Positions 1-5,008 of a stretch of DNA of 5,008 nt are shown piece after piece. This DNA is from Beijerinckiaceae bacterium (GTDB taxonomy: Bacteria; Pseudomonadota; Alphaproteobacteria; Rhizobiales; Beijerinckiaceae), in assembly GCA_947380915.1 (NCBI GenBank), contig CANCSY010000236.1:1-5008 (forward strand), written 5' to 3'. A model generated the notes under the pieces. It worked only from the letters and a program-made list of their open reading frames with translations, did not search any database and was not told the DNA's origin. A program made the position numbers and the translations under genes. Numbering within the stretch: the first letter of the stretch is position 1; each line of letters begins with the position of its first letter.

Positions 1-768
1 GCGCTGGCGCGGGGCGTGGACATCCGCATCGTCGCCGACAAGGTCTCGACGCCGCCCGGGCGCACCAGCCAGACGCTGATCGTGCGCAAGGACCTCATCG
101 AGTCCGGCCGCTACAAGACCCTCGCCGACCTCAAGGGCATGAAGATCGCCAACGCCGCGCCCGGCACCGCCGCCAGCGTGACCCTCTACAAGATGCTGGA
201 GAAGGCGGGACTCAAGATCACCGACATCGAGCAGACCTTTCTGGCCTTTCCCCAGCATGTGGTGGCCCTGACCAATAAGGCTGTGGACGCGGCCCTGCCC
301 GCCGAGCCCGCCACCACCGAGGCCATCAATCGGGGCCTGGCGCAAAAGGTGCTCTCCGACGACGAGGCCTATCCCAACCACCAGATCGCCGTGATCTTCT
401 ATTCCGGCGCCTTCGCCACCCAGAAGCCCGAGGTCGCCCGCAAGTTCCTGAAGGCCTTCATCAGGGGCGTGCGCGACCATAATGACGCGCTGGACGCCAA
501 CGGGCGCTTCGTGGGCGAGAAGGGCGAGGAGATCATCAGGATCCTCAACGAGTACACGCCCATCAAAGACCCGCAATTCTACCGCAACTTCCCGCTCGCC
601 GCCTGCAACCCCGATGGAACCATGAATATCGCCAGCCTCAAGATGGATCTCGAAGTGCTGAAGGGCGAGAAACTGATCGAGGGCGAGGTGAATATCGACA
701 AGGCGCTGGACCTGTCGTTTCTGACTGCGGTGATCAAGGAGTTGGGGCCTTACAAGAAGGCGGATTGA
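1..768 (+). CDS. ABC transporter substrate-binding protein, NMT1/SsuA-like (5' partial)
   Basis: The frame is open from base 1 and stops with TGA at 766-768, leaving 255 codons. Family members are usually about 320-340 residues, so the signal peptide and roughly the first 70-90 residues lie upstream of the window. The GTG at 16 is an internal codon and not a credible start, because the preceding five codons continue the same fold. Visible hallmarks of the NMT1/THI5/SsuA/TauA periplasmic-binding family are the LADLKGMKIA segment (about residues 41-50 of the fragment), then the APGTAAS loop, the LEKAGL helix, and DAALPAEPATTEA (about 96-108), where these proteins contact ligand and report on dependence on the second lobe. 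The protein would bind a small, often anionic, organic solute in the periplasm and deliver it to an ABC permease. Permease and ATPase genes are not in the window. The ligand is unknown; the neighbouring catabolic genes suggest an aromatic or related carboxylic acid, which is inference. Confidence 0.88.
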   Translation, partial: ALARGVDIRIVADKVSTPPGRTSQTLIVRKDLIESGRYKTLADLKGMKIANAAPGTAASVTLYKMLEKAGLKITDIEQTFLAFPQHVVALTNKAVDAALPAEPATTEAINRGLAQKVLSDDEAYPNHQIAVIFYSGAFATQKPEVARKFLKAFIRGVRDHNDALDANGRFVGEKGEEIIRILNEYTPIKDPQFYRNFPLAACNPDGTMNIASLKMDLEVLKGEKLIEGEVNIDKALDLSFLTAVIKELGPYKKAD

Positions 769-799
769 AACCAGTTATAAATGCGCCACGCCTGCCACT

Positions 800-884
800 C
801 CCAGCCCCCTCGTGGGGAGGGGCTGGGGCTGGGGGGCGAGCGCGATCTCTGTCATGAGCGCCTGCGCCACGCGCCCCCTACCCC
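800..884. repeat. GC-rich palindromic intergenic element (REP-like)
   Basis: Bases 800-811 pair with 817-827 (CCCAGCCCC.TC against GAGGGGCTGGG, with one bulged C and a five-base GTGGG loop), an 11-bp, nearly all-G/C hairpin starting about 30 bases after the transporter stop codon. A second, less perfect inverted repeat follows: 825-838 (GGGG, CT, GGGGGGCG) against 872-884 (CGCCCCC, TA, CCCC), with a 2x2 internal loop and one bulge. There is no T-tract after either stem, so it is not a classical intrinsic terminator. It resembles the short palindromic repeats that lie between genes in many alphaproteobacterial genomes; it could protect the upstream mRNA 3' end or attenuate read-through. Multicopy status cannot be judged from one window. 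Confidence 0.5.
814..836 (+). other. Potential G-quadruplex motif
   Basis: Four runs of at least four G (814-817, 819-822, 825-828 and 831-836) are separated by one- and two-base linkers (A, CT, CT). This satisfies the usual four-tract G-quadruplex pattern on the plus strand, which is also the sense strand of the genes on both sides. It overlaps the 3' arm of the hairpin at 800-827, so the two folds would compete. Whether it folds in the cell is unknown. Confidence 0.4.
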
Positions 885-962
885 GTCTCAGGCATCCTCG
901 CGCTTGAACGCCAGAAAAGACACGCGCGTCAGACCATCGAGCCAGGGGGACTGCAGCGCCCG

Positions 963-992
963 TTGACTGGCTTGCCTGCTTGGTCCAACTAT
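963..992 (+). promoter_or_regulatory. Weak sigma70-like promoter candidate for the dehydrogenase-dioxygenase pair
   Basis: TTGACT at 963-968 matches five of six bases of the TTGACA -35 consensus. An 18-base spacer leads to AACTAT at 987-992, a poor -10 match (three of six). It would place transcription start around base 1000, about 80 bases before the ATG at 1083. The long gap after the transporter gene makes a separate promoter plausible, but this assignment rests on a single good hexamer. Confidence 0.2.
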
Positions 993-1066
993 CGCGAAGC
1001 CACGCTAGGTGCGAGCGAATTTTGCGCTCCGGCCATCCGATTCCCCCGCTCGCGCGGACCCGCTTT

Positions 1067-1073
1067 GAGGAAA
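1067..1073 (+). promoter_or_regulatory. Ribosome binding site of the dehydrogenase gene
   Basis: GAGGAAA lies nine bases before the ATG at 1083. It supports that start over the in-frame upstream TTG at 963, which has no comparable Shine-Dalgarno sequence. Confidence 0.7.
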
Positions 1074-1082
1074 CCCTGCCCC

Positions 1083-2054
1083 ATGAAGTCCATCGTCATC
1101 CTCGACGACTACCAGAATGTCGCCCTCACCTTCGGCGCCTGGGACAAGCTCGCCGGCCTCGCCTCCATCAAGGTGCTCAACCGCCATATCGCCAACACCG
1201 CCGAGCTGACCGCTGAACTCGCCGACGCCGACATCATCGTGGCGAACCGCGAGCGCACACCCATCACCGACGCCCTGCTGGCCACCCTGCCCAAACTGAA
1301 GCTGATCGTCACGTCCGGCATGCGCAACGCCTCCATTGACGTTGTCGCCGCCAATGCGCGGGGAATCATGGTCTGCGGCACCTCGACGCTGGGCTATCCC
1401 ACGGCGGAGCTGACCTGGACGCTGATCCTCGCCTTCATGCGCAACCTCCCCAAGGAGGTCGCCTCCCTGGCCGCTGGCGGCTGGCAGACCTGCGTGGGCA
1501 CGGGCGTGCGCGACAAGACCCTTGGCATCATCGGCCTTGGCCGCATCGGCACGGATGTGGCGAAGGTCGGCCAGGCGCTCGGCATGAAGGTCATCGCCTG
1601 GTCGCGCAGCCTCACGCCCGAGAAGGCGGCGGCCTTGGGCGTGGAATGCGTGACCATGGACGAGCTTCTGGCCCGCGCAGATGTGGCGACGATCCATCTG
1701 CTGCTGAACAAGGACACCAAGGGCTTCATCGGCGCCGACAAGCTCGCGAAGATGAAATCGACCGCCCTGCTGGTGAACACCTCCCGCGCGCAGCTGGTCG
1801 ATACAACAGCCCTGATCGCGGCCCTGAAGGCCGGGACGCTCGGCGGGGCGGCGCTGGACGTCTATGACCGCGAGCCGCTGGCGGCGGACGACCCGATCCG
1901 CAGCGCGCCCAACACCCTGCTGACGCCCCATCTGGGCTTCGTCATGGCCGAGAATTACAAGATCACCTTCAGCCAGGGCGTCGAGAACATTCTGGCCTGG
2001 CTCGAGGGCAAGCCCACCCGCGTGATCGAGCCCAACGCGCCCGCAGGACACTGA
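1083..2054 (+). CDS. D-2-hydroxyacid dehydrogenase family protein
   Basis: A 323-residue NAD(P)-dependent oxidoreductase of the D-isomer-specific 2-hydroxyacid dehydrogenase superfamily (phosphoglycerate dehydrogenase-like branch). It interconverts a 2-oxo acid and its D-2-hydroxy acid in the cytoplasm; the true substrate is unknown. The N-terminus MKSIVILDDYQNVAL and the RERTPI and TSGMRNASID segments (about 56-61 and 78-86) are typical of this subgroup. The Rossmann motif GLGRIG is at 151-156. The catalytic triad is visible as Arg235 (in VNTSRA), Glu264 (in DREP) and His283 (in TPHLG), in the expected order. After the second Rossmann strand the sequence is AWSRS (172-176), with no acidic residue and an Arg, which could favour NADPH; this is tentative. 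ATG 1083 is chosen because of the GAGGAAA ribosome binding site and the family N-terminus. The gene ends three bases before the dioxygenase start, so the two are almost certainly co-transcribed. Confidence is high for family and low for substrate. Confidence 0.92.
   Translation: MKSIVILDDYQNVALTFGAWDKLAGLASIKVLNRHIANTAELTAELADADIIVANRERTPITDALLATLPKLKLIVTSGMRNASIDVVAANARGIMVCGTSTLGYPTAELTWTLILAFMRNLPKEVASLAAGGWQTCVGTGVRDKTLGIIGLGRIGTDVAKVGQALGMKVIAWSRSLTPEKAAALGVECVTMDELLARADVATIHLLLNKDTKGFIGADKLAKMKSTALLVNTSRAQLVDTTALIAALKAGTLGGAALDVYDREPLAADDPIRSAPNTLLTPHLGFVMAENYKITFSQGVENILAWLEGKPTRVIEPNAPAGH
2045..2048 (+). promoter_or_regulatory. Ribosome binding site of the dioxygenase gene, inside the upstream gene
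   Basis: AGGA sits nine bases before the ATG at 2058, within the last codons of the dehydrogenase gene. Together with the three-base gap between stop and start it suggests translational coupling. Confidence 0.5.
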
Positions 2055-2057
2055 CCC

Positions 2058-3272
2058 ATGACCGACGCTCCCAAGGCCGCGCACCCCCCGCTCAACGCCG
2101 ACGCGCGCGCGCGCATGGAGGCCCTGAATGCGGAGGCCGGGGGCCTGTCGATCTGGCTGCGCACGCAAGCCAACGCGCCGGCGCAGCGCCCATGGTTCCG
2201 CGACGCGGAGGCGGGCGCCGCCGGGCAGATGGCGCAGGGGCGCGTGGGCGCCGGCCAGATGAAGGCGGTTCCGCATCATTGGAAATGGCGCGAGATCTCG
2301 CCCTATCTCGACAAGATCGCCCGCATCGCCACCGAGGCGGACGTGCCCCCCGTGGAATTCGCCGACCGGCAGCAGTTCCTGCTGACCAATCCCGGCCTTG
2401 GCGGGCGCTTGCAGGTCGCCTCGACCATCCGCTGCGCCGTGTCGATCTATAACCCCGGCGATGTGGCCCGCGCCCATCTGCACAGCCCCAACGCCAGCCG
2501 CACCATTCTGTCCCATAACGGCGGCTACACCAATGTGGAGGGGGAGCGCTGCGAGGCGACGCGCGGCGATCTCGTGCTGACCCCCAACGGCACATGGCAC
2601 GACCATGGCAACGACGGCAAAGACCCGATCATCTGGATCGACACCCTCGACTGGCCCCTGCTCGAACATCTCGACATCATCTGGCTGGACGAGGAGCTGC
2701 CCAACGATCTGGGCCGCGACAATATCCGGGCGCAGAAGACGGTGTTCGAAACAGGCCATTCCCGCCGCCTCTATGGCGCGGGCGGCATCGTGCCGCGCTT
2801 TACCTCCCACCAGCGCGGCATCGGCCACGGCCTCTCGCCCTTCATCCATTATCGCGGCGTGGACATCCGCGCGGCGCTCAGTGATATGCGCAGCCAGAGC
2901 GGCTGCGCCTACGAGGGGATTGATCTGGCCCTGGTGAACCCGGTGACGGGCGGCTCGCTCTTCCCCACGCTTGGCTATGGCGCCCAGATGATCCGGGCGG
3001 GCGAGGAGACCCGCGCCAAGCGCGAGACCTCCAGCACGGTCTATGTGGTCATGGAGGGGCGCGGCCAGACGGAAGTCGGCGGCCAGACCTTCGACTGGGA
3101 AGAGAACGACATTTTCGTGGTCCCCAACTTCCTCTGGCGCCGCCATGTGGCCAAGGCGGGCGCAGACGCTGTGCTCTATACGATGAGCGACGCGCCGCTG
3201 CTGGAAAAGATCGGCCAATACCGCGCGCAGGGCATGGACGCGACGGGGAAGGTGACGCAGCTGGTGGCGTGA
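2058..3272 (+). CDS. Bicupin ring-cleavage dioxygenase, gentisate/salicylate 1,2-dioxygenase family (divergent)
   Basis: A 404-residue cytoplasmic bicupin of the family that opens hydroxybenzoate rings with Fe(II) and O2, such as gentisate 1,2-dioxygenase (gentisate to maleylpyruvate). Family landmarks in order: AVPHHWKW (70-77), NPGLGG (111-116), N-terminal cupin (about 125-200), LVNPVTGG with PTL (292-305), and the C-terminal cupin (about 311-375) ending in SDAPLLE. The iron ligands are His140 and His142 (HLH) and His181 (WHDHGN); their spacing of 2 and 39 equals that of known gentisate and salicylate dioxygenases. Arg148, His183 and Asp195 match the catalytic-site Arg, His and Asp. The C-terminal cupin lacks metal-binding histidines, which is also the case in salicylate dioxygenase. 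Against salicylate dioxygenase aligned from memory, Arg79 becomes Glu100 and Trp104 becomes Arg125, while Gly106 becomes Ala127. The usual RFVVEGEG-like strand reads RTILSHNGG (148-156). The substrate may therefore differ from both gentisate and salicylate. Downstream member of a two-gene unit. Confidence 0.88.
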   Translation: MTDAPKAAHPPLNADARARMEALNAEAGGLSIWLRTQANAPAQRPWFRDAEAGAAGQMAQGRVGAGQMKAVPHHWKWREISPYLDKIARIATEADVPPVEFADRQQFLLTNPGLGGRLQVASTIRCAVSIYNPGDVARAHLHSPNASRTILSHNGGYTNVEGERCEATRGDLVLTPNGTWHDHGNDGKDPIIWIDTLDWPLLEHLDIIWLDEELPNDLGRDNIRAQKTVFETGHSRRLYGAGGIVPRFTSHQRGIGHGLSPFIHYRGVDIRAALSDMRSQSGCAYEGIDLALVNPVTGGSLFPTLGYGAQMIRAGEETRAKRETSSTVYVVMEGRGQTEVGGQTFDWEENDIFVVPNFLWRRHVAKAGADAVLYTMSDAPLLEKIGQYRAQGMDATGKVTQLVA

Positions 3273-3273
3273 A

Positions 3274-3300
3274 GGGGCGAAGGAAAATTCCCTCCGCCCC
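3274..3300. terminator. Hairpin between convergent genes, possible bidirectional terminator
   Basis: GGGGCGAAGG (3274-3283) pairs with CCTCCGCCCC (3291-3300) with a single A.C mismatch around a seven-base AAAATTC loop, immediately after the dioxygenase stop codon at 3270-3272. It lies in the 50-base gap between two convergent genes, the expected place for a shared terminator. No clear T-run follows on either strand, so termination efficiency is uncertain. Confidence 0.45.
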
Positions 3301-3322
3301 TGAATGAAGCAGATGCTGCCCC

Positions 3323-4141
3323 TCAGCCCTGCACAGCCTTCACCACGCCCATGATCTCCGCCGTCACATCGTCAGGCGCTTCCAGCGGGGTCAGATGGCG
3401 GGCCTTGGCGAGGATTCGCATGGTGGAACCTGCGATGCCATCGTGCATCACCTGCGCCATGGCGGGGGGCGTTGCGTAGTCTTCCTCGCCCACGAAGATG
3501 CGGGTGGGGACCTTGATCTCGCCAAGGCGCGACCGCAGGTCGAAATTGCCAAGCATGCGGCAGGTCGCGGCATAGGCGGGGATGTCGTTCTTGAGGAAGG
3601 TCTCCACGCAGGCCTGGGGTATCGCGGGATTCTGCGCACGGAAATCGTCACCGAACCAGCGGGTGAGCTGGAAGTCGATCAGCGAGGACAGGCCCTTCTC
3701 CAGGGCCGCCGTGGCGCGCTGCTCCCAGGCCTTGGGCGCATCCTCGCCATAGCAGGAGGTTGTGTCGATGAGGGCGAGGCCGGCGGTGCGGGCGGGATGG
3801 TTCACCGCGAAGGCGAGCGCCACGCTGCCGCCCATGGAGGAACCGGCTATGACAGCCTTGTCCCAGCCCAGATGGTCGAAGAGATCAGCCAGATCGCCTG
3901 CGAAAAGCTCTGTCGTATAGGGCCCGGCCGGCTTGTCCGAGTCCCCGTGGCCGCGGCAATCCAGCGCCACCGCGCAGACACCCTGCGCCACGAGGCGCTG
4001 CGCCACCAGACGCCAGTAATCCCCGCGCATGGCCAGCGAATGGATCATGGCGACGCGGGCCTTGGCGGCGGGGTCGCCGTGGATTGAATAGGCGATGCGG
4101 GTTCCGTCGCGGGTGGTGAAGGAAGAAGTCTGGGCGGTCAT
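3323..4141 (-). CDS. Alpha/beta hydrolase, 3-oxoadipate enol-lactonase-like
   Basis: A 272-residue single-domain alpha/beta-hydrolase with no signal peptide, so probably cytoplasmic. The nucleophile elbow is GSSMGG (100-105) with Ser102. The acid is probably Asp221 in GEEDYATPP, and the base His249 in ARHLTPLEAP. HSLAMRGDYW (34-43) supplies the oxyanion region and CRGHGDSD (62-69) is the conserved loop found in PcaD-type enol-lactonases and C-C bond hydrolases. It may hydrolyse a lactone, ester or C-C bond in a ring-fission product; the substrate is not defined. The start is uncertain. ATG 4141 gives the family-like beginning MTAQTSSFTTRDG and has a weak GGGA five bases upstream; an in-frame ATG at 4165 adds eight residues but has no visible ribosome binding site. 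The gene is convergent with the dioxygenase and divergent from the decarboxylase gene, so it needs its own promoter. Confidence 0.9.
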   Translation of the reverse strand: MTAQTSSFTTRDGTRIAYSIHGDPAAKARVAMIHSLAMRGDYWRLVAQRLVAQGVCAVALDCRGHGDSDKPAGPYTTELFAGDLADLFDHLGWDKAVIAGSSMGGSVALAFAVNHPARTAGLALIDTTSCYGEDAPKAWEQRATAALEKGLSSLIDFQLTRWFGDDFRAQNPAIPQACVETFLKNDIPAYAATCRMLGNFDLRSRLGEIKVPTRIFVGEEDYATPPAMAQVMHDGIAGSTMRILAKARHLTPLEAPDDVTAEIMGVVKAVQG

Positions 4142-4187
4142 GGCGGTCCCGTTCTGGCGCTGCATGGGTCAAGCAGATGATGGCGAA

Positions 4188-4216
4188 CCCATAATCGCCC
4201 GGCGACGGTTTGTCAC
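4188..4216 (-). promoter_or_regulatory. Weak promoter candidate for the hydrolase gene
   Basis: Read on the minus strand, GTGACA (4211-4216, five of six to TTGACA) is followed after 17 bases by TATGGG (4188-4193, three of six to TATAAT). Transcription would start near 4181, leaving about 40 bases before ATG 4141 and only about 16 before ATG 4165, mildly favouring the shorter protein. No convincing operator palindrome is visible in this 181-base divergent region, and I see no comparably good promoter for the plus-strand gene. Confidence 0.22.
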
Positions 4217-4312
4217 CCGCAAGGCCCAAGACCCCTGTTGCATGGCGCCCCCACTTCCCCTAGTCAGGGCTCAACTTCCAGACACATAGCCGCAGCTCTC
4301 GCTTGCCTCAGC

Positions 4313-4316
4313 AGGA
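4313..4316 (+). promoter_or_regulatory. Ribosome binding site of the UbiD-family gene
   Basis: AGGA is six bases before the ATG at 4323. This spacing fixes the start of the decarboxylase gene. Confidence 0.6.
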
Positions 4317-4322
4317 TCGCCG

Positions 4323-5008
4323 ATGACCGACCGCGTCCAGAACGCCCCCGCCGATTTCCACGAACAGCTCCGCCGTCTGGAAGAGCGCGGCCTGCTGGTG
4401 AAGATCGACCGCCCCATCTGCAAGGACACCGAACTGCATCCGCTGGTGCGCTGGCAGTTCCAGGGCGGGCTGCATGAAGCCGAGCGCCGCGCCTTCATGT
4501 TCACCAATGTGCATGGGGTGGACGGACGCAAGTTCGACATGCCAGTGGTCGTGGGCGCGCTGGCCGCCAATCCCGAGATCTACGCCACCGGCATGGGCGT
4601 CACCGTCGCGGAGATCGGCGATGTCTGGACGCGGGGCATGGACAAGCCCATCCCGCCCGTCCACATCGAAAATCCCCCCTGCCAGGAAGTGGTGATGATG
4701 GGCGAGGATCTGACGAAGCCCGGCGGCGGGCTCGCCTCCCTCCCCGTGCCCATCTCGACGCCCGGCTTTGACGCCGCCCCCTATTTCACCGCCACCCTCT
4801 GCGTCACCAAGGACCCGGAGACGGGCGTGCGCAACATGGGCACCTACCGCGCGGGCCTGAAGGCCCTCGACCGGCTGGGCGTGCGCATGGCCAGCCGCCT
4901 GTCGGGCGCGGGCGGCTACCAGCACTGGCTGAAATACAAGGAGCTGGGCCAGCCCATGCCCTGCGCCATCATCATCGGGACCTCGCCGGTGGTCATGTTC
5001 ACCGGCCC
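4323..5008 (+). CDS. UbiD-family decarboxylase (3' partial)
   Basis: The frame opens at ATG 4323 and runs off the window after 228 codons, nearly half of a typical UbiD protein of about 450-500 residues. UbiD enzymes use prenylated FMN made by a UbiX flavin prenyltransferase to decarboxylate (or carboxylate) aromatic, heteroaromatic or alpha,beta-unsaturated acids. Visible family features are the FMFTNVHG strand (58-65), PVVVGALAANPEIYA (74-88), PPVHIENPPCQEV (111-123), the cofactor and metal segment VTKDPETGVRNMGTYR (161-176), and QHWLKYKELGQPMPCAIIIG (200-219). Asn171 and Arg176 have the same N-x4-R spacing as the prFMN/metal-binding Asn and catalytic Arg of characterised members such as fungal Fdc1. 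The acidic catalytic residues lie beyond the window. The substrate is unknown; the linked ring-cleavage gene suggests an aromatic carboxylic acid. It is divergent from the hydrolase gene and probably leads another operon, perhaps with a UbiX-like gene downstream. Confidence 0.9.
   Translation, partial: MTDRVQNAPADFHEQLRRLEERGLLVKIDRPICKDTELHPLVRWQFQGGLHEAERRAFMFTNVHGVDGRKFDMPVVVGALAANPEIYATGMGVTVAEIGDVWTRGMDKPIPPVHIENPPCQEVVMMGEDLTKPGGGLASLPVPISTPGFDAAPYFTATLCVTKDPETGVRNMGTYRAGLKALDRLGVRMASRLSGAGGYQHWLKYKELGQPMPCAIIIGTSPVVMFTG

Larger units (their letters stand above)
769..1082. other. 314-base intergenic region without a credible gene
   Basis: This gap separates the transporter gene from the dehydrogenase-dioxygenase pair. 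It holds a G/C-rich palindromic element at about 800-884, a four-tract G-run motif at 814-836, a weak sigma70-like promoter candidate at 963-992 and a good ribosome binding site at 1067-1073. A 61-codon open frame at 781-966 lies over the palindrome and has a repeat-derived, low-complexity translation, so I do not call it a gene. The reading frame of the dehydrogenase can be extended upstream to a TTG at 963, but that extension is unlike the conserved family N-terminus. Confidence 0.75.

Noticed and set aside
781..966. 61-codon open frame in the intergenic gap
   Set aside because: It runs across the palindrome and G-run motif, has a repeat-derived translation, and lacks a ribosome binding site.
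1013..1029. Short inverted repeat GAGCG...CGCTC upstream of the dehydrogenase, possible operator
   Set aside because: Only five base pairs around a seven-base loop; such repeats are expected by chance in GC-rich DNA.
963..1082. N-terminal extension of the dehydrogenase from TTG 963
   Set aside because: The 40 extra residues are Arg/Pro/Ala-rich and unlike the family, whereas ATG 1083 has a good ribosome binding site and a conserved N-terminus.
1005..3218. Very long open frame (737 codons) on the minus strand, opposite the dehydrogenase and dioxygenase genes
   Set aside because: The plus-strand genes here have clear family motifs and ribosome binding sites. The antisense translation is a low-complexity Ala/Gly/Arg/His-rich sequence with no recognisable domain, as expected opposite GC-rich coding sequence with few A/T third positions.
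3395..4087. 230-codon plus-strand open frame opposite the hydrolase gene
   Set aside because: Gly/Ala/Val-rich shadow of a gene with an intact Ser-Asp-His hydrolase triad; no recognisable fold or ribosome binding site.
4238..4266. TTGCAT with TAGTCA 17 bases downstream as a promoter for the UbiD-family gene
   Set aside because: The -10 hexamer matches the consensus at only two positions; not distinguishable from chance.
4308..4925. 205-codon minus-strand open frame opposite the UbiD-family gene
   Set aside because: The His/Gly/Ala-rich translation is an antisense shadow; the plus strand encodes a clear UbiD N-terminal region.

Overview
The window is GC-rich (roughly two thirds G+C by eye) with tightly packed genes, strong GC bias at third codon positions and short AGGA-type ribosome binding sites. 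The protein sequences look like those of a metabolically versatile alphaproteobacterium, probably Hyphomicrobiales/Rhizobiales. That placement is inferred from protein style and from the intergenic palindrome; no rRNA or other marker is present.

Layout: (1) Bases 1-768, plus strand: the 3' three quarters of an NMT1/SsuA-type ABC-transporter substrate-binding protein, with its 5' end outside the window. (2) Bases 769-1082: a 314-base non-coding gap holding a strong G/C palindromic element (about 800-884), a four-tract G-run motif (814-836) and a weak promoter candidate. (3) Bases 1083-3272, plus strand: a two-gene unit with a 3-base gap, a D-2-hydroxyacid dehydrogenase followed by a bicupin ring-cleavage dioxygenase of the gentisate/salicylate 1,2-dioxygenase family. 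(4) Bases 3273-3322: a short convergent gap with a hairpin. (5) Bases 3323-4141, minus strand: an alpha/beta hydrolase resembling 3-oxoadipate enol-lactonases. (6) Bases 4142-4322: a divergent intergenic region. (7) Bases 4323 to the window end, plus strand: the N-terminal part of a UbiD-family (prenylated-FMN) decarboxylase.

Taken together this looks like part of an aromatic-acid catabolic locus: uptake by the ABC system, removal of a carboxyl group by the UbiD enzyme, opening of the ring by the cupin dioxygenase, and processing of the ring-fission product by the hydrolase and the 2-hydroxyacid/2-oxoacid oxidoreductase. The substrate cannot be read from the sequence. The dioxygenase keeps the three iron-binding histidines and the main catalytic Arg, His and Asp positions, but two residues that shape substrate binding in salicylate dioxygenase appear to be replaced. 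It may therefore act on something other than gentisate or salicylate. This is the main lead in the window. The pathway order is inference; the family assignments are much firmer.
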